Shown here piece by piece: positions 30,317 through 41,650 of a stretch of DNA of 64,000 nt. Source of the stretch: Actinobacteria bacterium casp-actino5. Lineage in GTDB: Bacteria; Actinomycetota; Acidimicrobiia; Acidimicrobiales; Ilumatobacteraceae. The stretch lies in the NCBI GenBank assembly GCA_001510385.1, contig LFFE01000024.1, forward strand, positions 62,001 to 126,000. The letters are read 5' to 3'. The notes below the pieces were generated by a model. It was not told where the DNA came from, did no database searches, and saw nothing but the letters and a program-made list of their open reading frames with translations. The translations under genes were made by a program, and so were the position numbers. Position 1 is the first letter of the stretch, and each line of letters opens with the position of its first letter.

Positions 30317-31846
30317 GTGGCGGTAAGTCGGGGCACTCGAATAGTGACACGGTCGTGGGCCCTCAGCCCGCAGTCTTTCTCGACACTGACAACTCCGCGA
30401 AATGACATCATTGTTGAGGCTCAACCAACGATTGTCGATGGCGGAACGTACCTGTTTCTCTCTCGCGAAGGCCCATTTTCACACTGGGAGCGCAGGGTTA
30501 CATCGACCAGCGACACGATCACCGAACGCACCACTTACCGCATTGATATTCCTTGGTTTGGCTGGGTGTTCTCACTTCCCATTCTGCTGTTTGTTCGGCG
30601 GTCAGGTGCGACGCCAACAGCGACACATCAATCAGCAGCGACGCTTCCATGGTGGGCTCCACCTGATCGTCTCAACGTTCACCAGGTGATGATCCTTGGA
30701 CTACTTGCTGCGGCAGCGATGAGTTCTGCATTCACTAATACGGTCTTCACCCAGACTGTCACCTTCGCAGCCGACGATTTTGGTGTTGGTAACACCGGTG
30801 TCGGTATCGCCGGCGCACTTGTTCGGGCGGGAATTCTCATCACCATTCCTCTCGCAATCGCAGGTGACCGAATTGGTCGACGAAAAGTTGTCGTTGCGAT
30901 GGCCTGGGCAGCACCAATTGTGACTGCTGCTGGTGCTCTTGCCCCAAACTTTCCTCTTCTCGTTGCTACACAAAGCATCGGGAGACCGCTTGGACTTGCC
31001 CTCGACTTTCTGATTGCAGTGATTGCCGCAGAGGAGATGCCTCGCGGATCACGCGCCTACGCCATTGGGATTATGGCGATGGCGAGCGGCCTCGGCGCTG
31101 GTGTCGCCGTCATGGCTCTTCCACTTACCGACCTCGGTCCGTCTGGGTGGCGATGGGTGTTTGCGATCACCCTCGTGTGGCTTGTTATCGCCGTCGACAT
31201 CGCACGGCGGCTACCAGAATCACAACGTTTCAGCGCTCCGCATGCAAAACATGTTCGGTTACATCGACGCAGATTTGCGACGCTTGCAGCAATCCTCGTC
31301 GGGGTTAACCTCCTCGTTGCCCCTGCCAGCTTCTTCCAAAATCGCTACCTCAGCGACGTCCGCGAATTTTCGGGCACATCAATCTCCCTCTTCAGCCTCG
31401 CAACCGCAACGCCAGCTGCAATCGGACTCATCCTTGGAGGGCGGGCAGCCGATCGACGCGGCCGCCGGCACCTCATCGCTGTGTCACTGCCGTGTGCCGC
31501 TGTCCTGATTGTTGCCTCGTTCAGCGTGGGGGGTGTTCCGATGTGGGCCACTGCGTTCGGAGGTGGGTTGCTCGGTGGAGTCGCATATCCAGCCCTTGCC
31601 GTCTACCGAGCTGAACTCTTTCCGACGGGTAATAGAAGTCGTGCTGCCGGGCTCTTAACCGTTGCCGCATTGCTCGGAGGAATAGGTGGGCTCCTTGGTG
31701 CAGGAGCGCTACTGGACCAAGGGTGGGACTATCGATCGGTCATGGGCGTCCTCATGGTCGGGCAATTCATTGCGGTAGTGCTCGTTCTCGCAGCACTACC
31801 TGAAACTGCTCAGAAAGAACTCGAAGACATCAGTATTGAGCCGTAG
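30317..31846 (+). CDS. MFS transporter with N-terminal extension
   Basis: The protein is 509 aa from GTG 30317. After about 85 residues with no MFS similarity (a beta-rich stretch, IVDGGTYLFLSREGPFSHWERR) and a first helix (WFGWVFSLPILLFVRR), the canonical 12-helix MFS body starts near residue 110. The loop 2-3 motif is AGDRIGRRKVVVAM and the second half repeats it as GRAADRRGRRHL. The substrate is unknown; the duplicated basic loop motif fits a drug or metabolite proton antiporter. It converges on the J-domain gene. Confidence 0.85.
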   Translation: MAVSRGTRIVTRSWALSPQSFSTLTTPRNDIIVEAQPTIVDGGTYLFLSREGPFSHWERRVTSTSDTITERTTYRIDIPWFGWVFSLPILLFVRRSGATPTATHQSAATLPWWAPPDRLNVHQVMILGLLAAAAMSSAFTNTVFTQTVTFAADDFGVGNTGVGIAGALVRAGILITIPLAIAGDRIGRRKVVVAMAWAAPIVTAAGALAPNFPLLVATQSIGRPLGLALDFLIAVIAAEEMPRGSRAYAIGIMAMASGLGAGVAVMALPLTDLGPSGWRWVFAITLVWLVIAVDIARRLPESQRFSAPHAKHVRLHRRRFATLAAILVGVNLLVAPASFFQNRYLSDVREFSGTSISLFSLATATPAAIGLILGGRAADRRGRRHLIAVSLPCAAVLIVASFSVGGVPMWATAFGGGLLGGVAYPALAVYRAELFPTGNRSRAAGLLTVAALLGGIGGLLGAGALLDQGWDYRSVMGVLMVGQFIAVVLVLAALPETAQKELEDISIEP

Positions 31847-31860
31847 GCGACGAAGTTTTC

Positions 31861-32556
31861 TCAGGCTTTGGTCAGAATACGCCGAGCCTCAGCGAGCTCG
31901 CGGATTGCAGCGCTGGCGTCTTCATGAGCGCCCCCATGGTCAGGGTGCACAGTTCTCATTTGCTGACGGTAGCGACGAGCGACCTCACGAGAGGACGGAT
32001 CTTTCTCAGACTCGGGAAACCCAAGTCTTCCAAGCGCCCACGCACGAGGATCGGCAAGCGCAGCCAACGAAGAACTTTGGGCTCCCGCCAAAAACGCCAC
32101 CATTGCGGGCCCGATAGGTCCCTTCCATCGAAGGGCAGAAATCAGAACATCAGCGATCGGGGCACGATGCTGCTGGTCGATTCGCTCAACGGCGTAAACC
32201 GCTCCAAGCACCTGAGCAAGATCTGCAGCTCGATCAGCGAATTCAAACGACATCTCGTCACCTTCGCCGATGAGCCGGTGAACACTTGATGTAAGACCAT
32301 GCCGATCAACCTGGTACCGATTTCTCAAACGTGGCTGAATGATTCGACGACCATCTCCTACCTCTCGAATGAGATGCCGGAGACCGATCACATCATCGTC
32401 AGCAAGTTCGCGTGCATGTTTTGCGACAACAGCCCCAAGAAGGATTCCTCCGAGACCCGGAGCAGGTTCAACCGGCAGAACAATGTGGCCAAGTGCAACA
32501 CGCCGGGTGGGCTGCGCCTGCCGAGAATGGAAGATTTCCAGTTCGGCAAGAAGCAT
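31861..32556 (-). CDS. protein with C-terminal J-domain
   Basis: The protein is 231 aa. The last 60 or so residues form a J-domain (SSREVARRYRQQMRTVHPDHGG, HPD motif intact, then AIRELAEARRIL), so it should stimulate an Hsp70. The first 160 residues show no recognisable domain. They are rich in Ala, Arg and Asp and probably helical, with a predicted substrate- or partner-binding role. No DnaK or GrpE gene is nearby. The start ATG follows a TACGCT hexamer by 7 nt. Confidence 0.75.
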   Translation of the reverse strand: MLLAELEIFHSRQAQPTRRVALGHIVLPVEPAPGLGGILLGAVVAKHARELADDDVIGLRHLIREVGDGRRIIQPRLRNRYQVDRHGLTSSVHRLIGEGDEMSFEFADRAADLAQVLGAVYAVERIDQQHRAPIADVLISALRWKGPIGPAMVAFLAGAQSSSLAALADPRAWALGRLGFPESEKDPSSREVARRYRQQMRTVHPDHGGAHEDASAAIRELAEARRILTKA

Positions 32557-32563
32557 GGTCGAC

Positions 32564-32569
32564 AGCGTA
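32564..32569 (-). promoter_or_regulatory. -10 element TACGCT of the J-domain gene
   Basis: TACGCT on the minus strand ends 7 nt (GTCGACC) before the ATG at 32556, within the 50-bp gap after the acidic duplicated-domain gene. Confidence 0.5.
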
Positions 32570-32606
32570 GCGACGCCCGCTCACCACGTCGTTTTGTGCG
32601 CTTAAC

Positions 32607-33314
32607 TCACACCCAAGGGCGGCATCGATCGCGTAAGTCACGCGCGGCTATAGCAATATTCTCGGGATCAAAGAGCTCCTCGGTAAAGGACTCTGACAAT
32701 TGCTGCGCAGCAGCGAAGACAGTAGCCCAAGTGTTGCGCGCTACTCCGTAAGGCGGTGCTGTTTCCGACAGTTTTGGCATGAGATCGAACAGGTGCATTC
32801 GTGCAGTCGCATCATCAACCGATCTGGCAAGGTTGTCGCCGATTGAGAAAAGTGAATTGAGCGCTCCGTCCGGGGCAGAGCTATCGAGCACGGCGAGATC
32901 CCCTGACTCAATTGCATCAAGCAACTCATCGACATCATCCGCCGCGTCGCTGATCACGAGCAGCGAATTACCATCCCATCGGTGCGGAATCTCACCAGCA
33001 ATGAGTTGCTCGACTAGCACTCCCCGCTCCGACAGCGACCACTCATCGAGTTCAAATTCAACAGCCTCTTCGTCGTCATCAAGAAGGACCGGAAACGGCC
33101 CAATTTCCCGCTCTAACCGCTCGAAGATGTCATCGGTCGCATCCTCCGCATCTTCAGGAACAACTAGTTCGTTGCCACGCCAACCATGAGGAATTGAGGC
33201 CGCCGCAAGAGATTCAACGAGTGCACTCCGTTGGTCGGCATCCCAAACTGTCAAGTCATAAAACACATTGACTGACTCGTCGTCATTTACATCAAACTCT
33301 TGGTCGTTGGGCAC
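32607..33314 (-). CDS. acidic protein with a duplicated domain, function unknown
   Basis: The protein is 235 aa and strongly acidic. Two copies of a domain of about 50 residues stand in tandem: residues about 18-68 (YDLTVWDADQRSALVESL, then IPHGWRGNELVVPEDAED) and about 85-135 (FELDEWSLSERGVLVEQL, then IPHRWDGNSLLVISDAAD). Each has a strand, a helix, an IPH-x-W-x-G-N turn, a strand and an acidic helix. The C-terminal 90 residues are helical and different. No enzyme motif is seen; a protein-binding role is possible. The start GTG follows TAGTGT by 6 nt. Confidence 0.7.
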   Translation of the reverse strand: MPNDQEFDVNDDESVNVFYDLTVWDADQRSALVESLAAASIPHGWRGNELVVPEDAEDATDDIFERLEREIGPFPVLLDDDEEAVEFELDEWSLSERGVLVEQLIAGEIPHRWDGNSLLVISDAADDVDELLDAIESGDLAVLDSSAPDGALNSLFSIGDNLARSVDDATARMHLFDLMPKLSETAPPYGVARNTWATVFAAAQQLSESFTEELFDPENIAIAARDLRDRCRPWV

Positions 33315-33320
33315 GCGATG

Positions 33321-33326
33321 ACACTA
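33321..33326 (-). promoter_or_regulatory. -10 element TAGTGT of the duplicated-domain gene
   Basis: TAGTGT on the minus strand ends 6 nt before GTG 33314, in the 35-bp gap after the S9 peptidase. Confidence 0.5.
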
Positions 33327-33349
33327 CCCGTTGTTGTGCTGGCGTGATT

Positions 33350-35140
33350 TCACCGCGGAGCGATACGAGAAAGGAATGCACCAACCAGTTCATACTCTCG
33401 CTGTCGATTCTCGGGCTGGCGAAAGCCATGACCTTCGCCAGCAAATTCCACATAATCGACCGGCACACCGTTGCTTTCAAGAGTCTGACGCATGACACGG
33501 CTTTGCTCGACGGGCACAACTGGATCATCTATGCCATGCATGAGCAGGATCGGACGTCTGATTGCGGCTGCCCGTCCAACCATCGAACGTTCCGCATAGC
33601 GAGGGTCCCCATCGGGGCCGATCAACGAGTGGTTGTAATGGGCTTCAAAGCGATGAGTTGCCCCTGATAAGGCCGCTGCATCGCTCACCGGATAGAGCGC
33701 AACCCCACCTGCAGTGAACTCGGGGTAATCAATCAGCACGCCAAGAGTGGCCATTCCACCAGAGGACGAGCCCATCACTACTGTCGATAAAGGGGTTGAC
33801 CACTTGCGACGGTGACACTCCTCAATAACCGTTGCCACGTCATCAACGTCGTGTCGACCCCAGCCACCCTGCAATGCCTGCATATGGGAGCGCCCATGAC
33901 CTGTCGACCCTCGCGGATCGGGAATGATGACGTCCCACCCCTGGGCTTGCCAATAGGCAACCCGAGGCATGAATTCAACCTGCCATTGGTCGGTTGGGCC
34001 GCCATGAAGATGAACAAGGCACCGACCTTGACCGGCTGCATATCGCCGAAACGGCACATTGGCACCGTCTTCGTCGGCGACCTCAAGCGTTGGTTCCGAG
34101 AGCTCGACCGCCGACCAGGCATCCACCGGGCCAGTTGCGAGCACGGTTCGGCGCCAACTCTGGGCGTCAACCGAAGACGCACCGGTGTTGAGTTGGTACA
34201 TAACGAGTTGATGTGGGGTACGCGCCCCGCTTCGCAGAGCGCTAATTCCTTCATTCCCCCAGTGCACTTGGTGGTGAACTCCACGACCGATCACCACTAC
34301 TTCGTCGACGTCGAGCGACAGCACACAAAGTTCGCCAAACCCACCGATGTTGCGTGTAAACGCAAGATGACGACCATCGGGCGATATTGCGAACGATCGC
34401 TGGGAAGCTCCCCACGACGGACCACCGTGTTCCACTTTTTCGGAAACCACGACCTGGTCATCGCACCAAAGATTCAGCCACCCGGTGTCATCTCGTAACG
34501 CAAACACTCCACGGTCAGTTGGTGTGATCTGCTGCTGCTGACCTGTGCCCTCAATGATGCGGTACGTTCCCTCAACAAGGTCGATCCGAACCTGCAGAGA
34601 GTGGTCCCACGGCATATGCGGAACCGACCATGCTTGCCACAACACGGCATTCCCATCATCGCCGCAGGTCACCGCTGGGTCAGCGCAAAAGTCATGGCTT
34701 CCATTATCAAGTCGCTCGACACGGCCTTCTGTGACCGACACCATCCAGACCGAACCGCGATCTGATGTCACGATCACTGCATCTCGATCCGCAATCGCAA
34801 CCGGGCTTTCCACTGCACCGCCCGGAGATGCCAGCTCTGTGGTCAATGGCGCGTTTCGGTCTGGCCACAACCGAAGGCTTCCGTCCGTGCCGATGTAAAC
34901 GACCGCGCCATCACCGGAATACCAACACCAAACACCACCGTTTCCACCCCGCCCGGAAGCTGGAGGCACATCAACTGGTCGAACCACTTCACCAACACCA
35001 TCAACGCCAACTTCAACAAATTCGGTTGGCTCACCAGATACACGCGAAAGAAACATCACTGTTTGACTCACTGGAGACGGCCTAGGTTCAGTGATCTCTC
35101 GCCCAGAGATACACATGTCGATCGTCGGGGTAATGCCCAT
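33350..35140 (-). CDS. S9 family peptidase (acylaminoacyl-peptidase-like)
   Basis: The protein is 596 aa from ATG 35140. The N-terminal half is a seven-bladed beta-propeller with repeated SPDG-type blades. The C-terminal half is an alpha/beta hydrolase with the nucleophile in VMGSSSGGMA, the Asp in LLMHGIDDPVVP and the His in EGHGF. It is a cytoplasmic exo-peptidase of the prolyl oligopeptidase group with no signal peptide. An in-frame GTG lies 24 bp upstream at 35164, but the TACCGT -10 that ends 7 nt before ATG 35140 excludes it. It is divergent from glpX. Confidence 0.9.
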   Translation of the reverse strand: MGITPTIDMCISGREITEPRPSPVSQTVMFLSRVSGEPTEFVEVGVDGVGEVVRPVDVPPASGRGGNGGVWCWYSGDGAVVYIGTDGSLRLWPDRNAPLTTELASPGGAVESPVAIADRDAVIVTSDRGSVWMVSVTEGRVERLDNGSHDFCADPAVTCGDDGNAVLWQAWSVPHMPWDHSLQVRIDLVEGTYRIIEGTGQQQQITPTDRGVFALRDDTGWLNLWCDDQVVVSEKVEHGGPSWGASQRSFAISPDGRHLAFTRNIGGFGELCVLSLDVDEVVVIGRGVHHQVHWGNEGISALRSGARTPHQLVMYQLNTGASSVDAQSWRRTVLATGPVDAWSAVELSEPTLEVADEDGANVPFRRYAAGQGRCLVHLHGGPTDQWQVEFMPRVAYWQAQGWDVIIPDPRGSTGHGRSHMQALQGGWGRHDVDDVATVIEECHRRKWSTPLSTVVMGSSSGGMATLGVLIDYPEFTAGGVALYPVSDAAALSGATHRFEAHYNHSLIGPDGDPRYAERSMVGRAAAIRRPILLMHGIDDPVVPVEQSRVMRQTLESNGVPVDYVEFAGEGHGFRQPENRQREYELVGAFLSRIAPR

Positions 35141-35147
35141 AGTGCTG

Positions 35148-35153
35148 ACGGTA
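35148..35153 (-). promoter_or_regulatory. -10 element TACCGT of the S9 peptidase gene
   Basis: TACCGT on the minus strand ends 7 nt before ATG 35140. It is 11 bp from the identical hexamer that serves glpX on the other strand. Confidence 0.5.
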
Positions 35154-35164
35154 CCGTCTCGCAC

Positions 35165-35170
35165 TACCGT
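35165..35170 (+). promoter_or_regulatory. -10 element TACCGT of glpX
   Basis: TACCGT ends 6 nt before ATG 35177, a leaderless arrangement that fixes the glpX start. Confidence 0.55.
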
Positions 35171-35176
35171 GTGGGT

Positions 35177-36175
35177 ATGTCTGATACGAGGGGTCAGCGA
35201 CCCGATCGAAATCTCGCCCTTGAACTTGTTCGTGCGACAGAATCCGCAGCGATGGCTGCCGCTCGTTGGGTTGGTCGAGGCGACAAAGAGGGAGCCGATG
35301 CAGCGGCAGTAGATGCAATGCGTCTCAGCCTGTCGACCGTTCAGATGAACGGCGTTGTCATCATCGGTGAGGGCGAGAAGGACGATGCTCCAATGCTCTT
35401 TAACGGCGAGGTTGTTGGCGACGGCAGCGATCCTCAGGTTGATGTAGCAGTTGACCCGATTGATGGAACGACCCTCACCGCTCTTGGACTCAACAACGCT
35501 CTCTCAGTTATCGCTGTCGGCGAACGAGGATCAATGTTCGACCCAGGCCCTTCGTTCTATATGAAGAAAATTGCGGTGGGACCCGAAGCGCATGGATCGA
35601 TCGATATCACCGCCAGCGCAACTCAGAACCTTCGCTGGATTGCAAATGCGAAACGAACAACCGTTCGCGATCTCACCGCAGTGATTCTTGATCGTCCTCG
35701 GCATCAGGATCTCATCGACGAAGTGCGTGCAACCGGTGCCCGTATTCGCCTCATTCGAGATGGCGACGTGTACGGCGCAATCGCAACATCATGGCCGGAT
35801 GCCGGTGTAGACGTGCTCTTCGGCGTTGGAGGAACCCCAGAGGGAGTCATTAGCGCAGCGGCGCTAAAGAGCATGGGCGGCGAAATTCAGGCCATGATTG
35901 ATCCGCAGTCAGATGACGAACTCGCCAATGTCACCGCAGCAGGACTTGACCTAGGAAGAGTCCTCAATCAAGACGACCTCGTTCAAGGTGACAATTGTTT
36001 CTTTGCAGCTACAGGCCTTACGGACGGACAACTTCTTCGAGGTGTCCGCTTTGACGGTCGTGGAGCCAGAACTCAAAGCTTGGTGATGCGCTCCCGATCA
36101 GGAACAGTTCGATTCATCGATGCCCGTCACCGGGTACAGAAACTTCAGGAATTTTCGGCGATTGATTACACCTGA
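35177..36175 (+). CDS. glpX: class II fructose-1,6-bisphosphatase
   Basis: GlpX (332 aa) hydrolyses fructose 1,6-bisphosphate to fructose 6-phosphate for gluconeogenesis and glycogen supply. The class II signature is complete: VIIGEGEKDDAPML, DVAVDPIDGTT with the metal-binding acids, GGTPEGVISAAALK and the C-terminal basic region. It is the single-class enzyme typical of actinobacteria. It converges with the ATP synthase operon, its last 10 bp overlapping the end of atpC. Confidence 0.95.
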   Translation: MSDTRGQRPDRNLALELVRATESAAMAAARWVGRGDKEGADAAAVDAMRLSLSTVQMNGVVIIGEGEKDDAPMLFNGEVVGDGSDPQVDVAVDPIDGTTLTALGLNNALSVIAVGERGSMFDPGPSFYMKKIAVGPEAHGSIDITASATQNLRWIANAKRTTVRDLTAVILDRPRHQDLIDEVRATGARIRLIRDGDVYGAIATSWPDAGVDVLFGVGGTPEGVISAAALKSMGGEIQAMIDPQSDDELANVTAAGLDLGRVLNQDDLVQGDNCFFAATGLTDGQLLRGVRFDGRGARTQSLVMRSRSGTVRFIDARHRVQKLQEFSAIDYT

Positions 36176-36567
36176 ACGCCAGCCGCGCTGAGACGAGCAT
36201 TCGCTCGGCCGAGAGCAGCAACAGCATTGGCGTCATGCTCACCGCGGAGTTGAGACTCTGCTCGCTCCTTTGCGGCACGAGCCCGATCAACGTCAATCTG
36301 CGAAGCAATTTCAGCGGTATCAGAAAGAATCGACACCTTGTTACTGCTGACTTCAACGAATCCACCATGTACGGCAATGTCCTCAGTTGAGCCGTCGGCA
36401 AGGAACACCCGCGTGTGGCTTTGCGTCAACGCTCCAAGAAACGCAGCGTGACCGGGCTGGAACGCGATCTCTCCACCACCGAGGGTTCGAGTGATCACCA
36501 TCGTGGCCTCACCCGAATACAGCACCGCCTCAGGCGATACGACCTCTACCTTCATGGTGGCAGACAT
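36166..36567 (-). CDS. atpC: F1Fo ATP synthase subunit epsilon
   Basis: Epsilon (133 aa) has the N-terminal beta-sandwich (MKVEVVSPEAVLYSGEATMV, FQPGHAAFLGAL) and a C-terminal helical hairpin of two short Ala-rich helices. It links the central stalk to the c-ring and in many bacteria restrains ATP hydrolysis. It is the last gene of the operon, 3 nt after atpD. The convergent glpX overlaps by 10 bp and no hairpin terminator is visible. Confidence 0.95.
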   Translation of the reverse strand: MSATMKVEVVSPEAVLYSGEATMVITRTLGGGEIAFQPGHAAFLGALTQSHTRVFLADGSTEDIAVHGGFVEVSSNKVSILSDTAEIASQIDVDRARAAKERAESQLRGEHDANAVAALGRANARLSAAGVQV

Positions 36568-36570
36568 TGA

Positions 36571-38977
<2,407 letters not shown>

Positions 38978-38982
38978 CTAGA

Positions 38983-40578
38983 TCACTCCGTGGCGAGGGT
39001 CTTGTTGGAGTTTGCGTCGCCAACCTCATCAGCATCAACTGCTGTTGGGTCAGCATTCACACCAGATGCGGCGCTTGCTGCAACGAATGAATCTTTGAAT
39101 GACTGCACAACGTCGGCGAGGCTGTCAGGAACACCGGAGGTACGAATCTCTTGCAACAGACCTGAATGACGGCTACGCATGAACTCAAGCAATTCCTGCT
39201 CAAAGCGGATGACATCGGCAACCGGAACGTCATCGATAAAGCCCTTGGTGCCAGCGAAAATTGACACCACTTGCTCTTCAACCGACATCGGGCTGTTGAG
39301 CGGCTGCTTCAACAACTCGACGAGGCGGTAGCCGCGCTCAAGCTGTGCTTTTGACACTGCGTCAAGTTCGGAACCAAATGTTGCAAATGCCTCGAGCTCA
39401 CGGAACTGAGCGAGGTCAAGTTTCAACGTACCGGCAACACCCTTCATCGACTTGATCTGGGCGGCGCCACCGACTCGAGACACCGAGATACCCACGTCAA
39501 CAGCGGGACGGACACCGGACTTGAACAGGTTGTCCTGCAAGTACACCTGACCGTCAGTGATCGAAATCACGTTTGTCGGAATGAACGCCGACACGTCGCC
39601 GGCCTTCGTTTCAATAATTGGAAGAGCGGTGAGCGAACCTGCACCGTTCTCATCAGAGAGCTTCGCAGCACGCTCAAGGAGACGGCTGTGCAAGTAGAAC
39701 ACGTCACCCGGGTACGCCTCACGGCCCGGTGGGCGGCGAAGGAGCAGCGATAACTGGCGATATGCCTCGGCTTGCTTGGAGAGGTCGTCATACACCACAA
39801 GGGCGTGCTCGCCCTTTTCCATCCAGTGCTGACCCATCGCACAGCCGGCGTAGGGAGCTAGGTACTTGAACGGAGCTGAGTCGGCAGCCGGAGCCGTCAC
39901 GACGACGGTGTACTCCATTGCGCCAGCGTCACGGAGCGTCTGGACAGTCTGTGCAACTGTCGAGCCCTTCTGACCGATTGCGACATAAATACACTTCACG
40001 CCCTGACCCTTTTGGTTCAGGATCGTGTCAATCGCGACGGTCGTCTTTCCGGTCTTGCGGTCACCAATGATGAGTTCTCGCTGACCACGACCGATAGGTG
40101 TCATGGCGTCGATGGCCTTAATTCCAGTTTGGAGCGGCTCATGCACAGGCTTACGGCCCATGATGCCCGGCGCCTGAATTTCCATACGGCGCATCTCAAC
40201 GCCGACGAGGTCACCCTGACCGTCAACAGGCTCACCAATTGCGTTGACAACGCGACCGAGAACACCATCTCCTGACGGAACCGAAAGAATTCGTCCGGTA
40301 GCAGTAACCGACTGGCCTTCTTGGATCTGGTCCGAGGACCCCAGGACAACGGCACCAATCGAACCCTCATCGAGGTTAAGAGCAAGCCCGAGGACCCCTC
40401 CCGGGAATTCAAGAAGCTCGTTCACCGCAGCATCAGGCAAGCCCGCGACACGGGCAATACCGTCACCAACTTCGATGACCCGTCCGACGGTACGAGCCTC
40501 AACCGACGGCTGATAGCCATCGAGGTTCTTAGTGATTGCTGCCGCAATATCGGCAGCGGAAAGTGTGAGTTCAGCCAT
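38983..40578 (-). CDS. atpA: F1Fo ATP synthase subunit alpha
   Basis: Alpha (531 aa) binds nucleotide without catalysis and supplies the Arg finger. The P-loop is GDRKTGKT, with [17 protein letters not shown] and the [18 protein letters not shown] segment carrying the arginine finger. The C-terminal extension (about 25 residues, acidic, [19 protein letters not shown]) is longer than in E. coli. In mycobacteria a comparable alpha tail damps ATP hydrolysis, so a similar role here is possible but unproven. An AGGAGA Shine-Dalgarno stands 7 nt before the ATG. Confidence 0.97.
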   Translation of the reverse strand: MAELTLSAADIAAAITKNLDGYQPSVEARTVGRVIEVGDGIARVAGLPDAAVNELLEFPGGVLGLALNLDEGSIGAVVLGSSDQIQEGQSVTATGRILSVPSGDGVLGRVVNAIGEPVDGQGDLVGVEMRRMEIQAPGIMGRKPVHEPLQTGIKAIDAMTPIGRGQRELIIGDRKTGKTTVAIDTILNQKGQGVKCIYVAIGQKGSTVAQTVQTLRDAGAMEYTVVVTAPAADSAPFKYLAPYAGCAMGQHWMEKGEHALVVYDDLSKQAEAYRQLSLLLRRPPGREAYPGDVFYLHSRLLERAAKLSDENGAGSLTALPIIETKAGDVSAFIPTNVISITDGQVYLQDNLFKSGVRPAVDVGISVSRVGGAAQIKSMKGVAGTLKLDLAQFRELEAFATFGSELDAVSKAQLERGYRLVELLKQPLNSPMSVEEQVVSIFAGTKGFIDDVPVADVIRFEQELLEFMRSRHSGLLQEIRTSGVPDSLADVVQSFKDSFVAASAASGVNADPTAVDADEVGDANSNKTLATE

Positions 40579-40589
40579 GACGTGTTCTC

Positions 40590-41117
40590 CTAGAGACGGC
40601 TCTTCAACTGATCAAGACGGGTACGAACGCTTCCGTCGATGACGCTGTCACCTACGGTCGCGACCACTCCACCAATAACGGTGGGATCAATAACAACTTT
40701 GAGGTTCACCTCATGCCCTGACGAGTTTGTCAGGGCCGCTTTCAGGCGGTCGACCTGATCGTCAGAAAGTGCGACCGCCGTGCGAACCTCGGCGACTGCA
40801 AGATCTTTTGATGCGGATGCCCTGGCGACAAGGCTGTCGATGATCTCCGGGAGATCACGACCGCGGCCTGAGCCAATCACCATCGAGACGAGCTGCATGG
40901 TTGTTGCAGTCGCCCGGTCGCCGAGAAGGCTCTCAACGATCGCCTGACGACGATCAGCGGGAACCATGTCATCGGTCAGTGCGGCACGAAGAGCATCATT
41001 TGACTCGTACGAGCGAGCGAACCGGAACAGTTCGTCCTCAACCTCGTCAAGATTGCCTTCGGCGCGAGCGATTTCGAACAGGGCTCGTGCGTAGCCCTCG
41101 ATACGTGCGTCACTCAT
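40590..41117 (-). CDS. atpH: F1Fo ATP synthase subunit delta
   Basis: Delta (175 aa) is the OSCP-type protein that joins the peripheral stalk to alpha. The N-terminal six-helix domain begins [17 protein letters not shown], and the C-terminal part ends with [33 protein letters not shown], the best-conserved stretch of the family. The length is normal, so it is not fused to a b domain as in mycobacteria. Its start overlaps the atpF stop by 4 bp (ATGA). Confidence 0.95.
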   Translation of the reverse strand: MSDARIEGYARALFEIARAEGNLDEVEDELFRFARSYESNDALRAALTDDMVPADRRQAIVESLLGDRATATTMQLVSMVIGSGRGRDLPEIIDSLVARASASKDLAVAEVRTAVALSDDQVDRLKAALTNSSGHEVNLKVVIDPTVIGGVVATVGDSVIDGSVRTRLDQLKSRL

Positions 41118-41650
41118 GACCCTGCACCTACCTTCTGAATGAAGTCTTCAATGAGCGCCTGCTGGGTCGCATCATCGAGTGAGTTAGCGACAAGCTGGTC
41201 GACGACCGACGACGAGATGCGTGATACTTCAACGCGAAGTTCGTCTCCCAATCGGCCAGCGAGACCTGCTGCTTCAGCCAGAGCGCGGGCGTCGAGCTCA
41301 GCGATCTCGGCTGCAAGCCGTTCACGGCCTTCTGAGAGAAGTGCTGCTGCCTGCGCATCTGCCTCAGCGAGAAGGCGAGCCCGCTCGGATGCGATATCAC
41401 CGGCGGCACGGCGAATCTCTTCAGCTTCTGTACGCGCTGTGGTGAGGGCTTCTGCGGCACCATCGAGCTCAGCTTGGATCTTTGCCGTGCGGTCAGCCAT
41501 GCCCTTCTTTGCGGCAGGACCAGCAAATTTGTAGATGAGGGCGAAAATAATGATGGAAGCGAGTCCGCCGTAAATGAGTTCTGAGGTTGCTGGAAGCAAC
41601 CAGTTAACACTCTGTGCGGGGTCGATATTTCCTGCTGCAATCAGGTTCAT
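41114..41650 (-). CDS. atpF: F1Fo ATP synthase subunit b
   Basis: The protein is 178 aa. A short N-terminus leads into one membrane helix (LIYGGLASIIIFALIYKFA) and then a long Ala/Glu/Arg-rich coiled coil, the dimerising peripheral stalk, ending in a delta-binding region. A second b-type protein is encoded just upstream, so the stalk is probably a b/b' heterodimer, as in cyanobacteria and some other lineages. It overlaps both neighbours by 4 bp. Confidence 0.94.
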   Translation of the reverse strand: MNLIAAGNIDPAQSVNWLLPATSELIYGGLASIIIFALIYKFAGPAAKKGMADRTAKIQAELDGAAEALTTARTEAEEIRRAAGDIASERARLLAEADAQAAALLSEGRERLAAEIAELDARALAEAAGLAGRLGDELRVEVSRISSSVVDQLVANSLDDATQQALIEDFIQKVGAGS

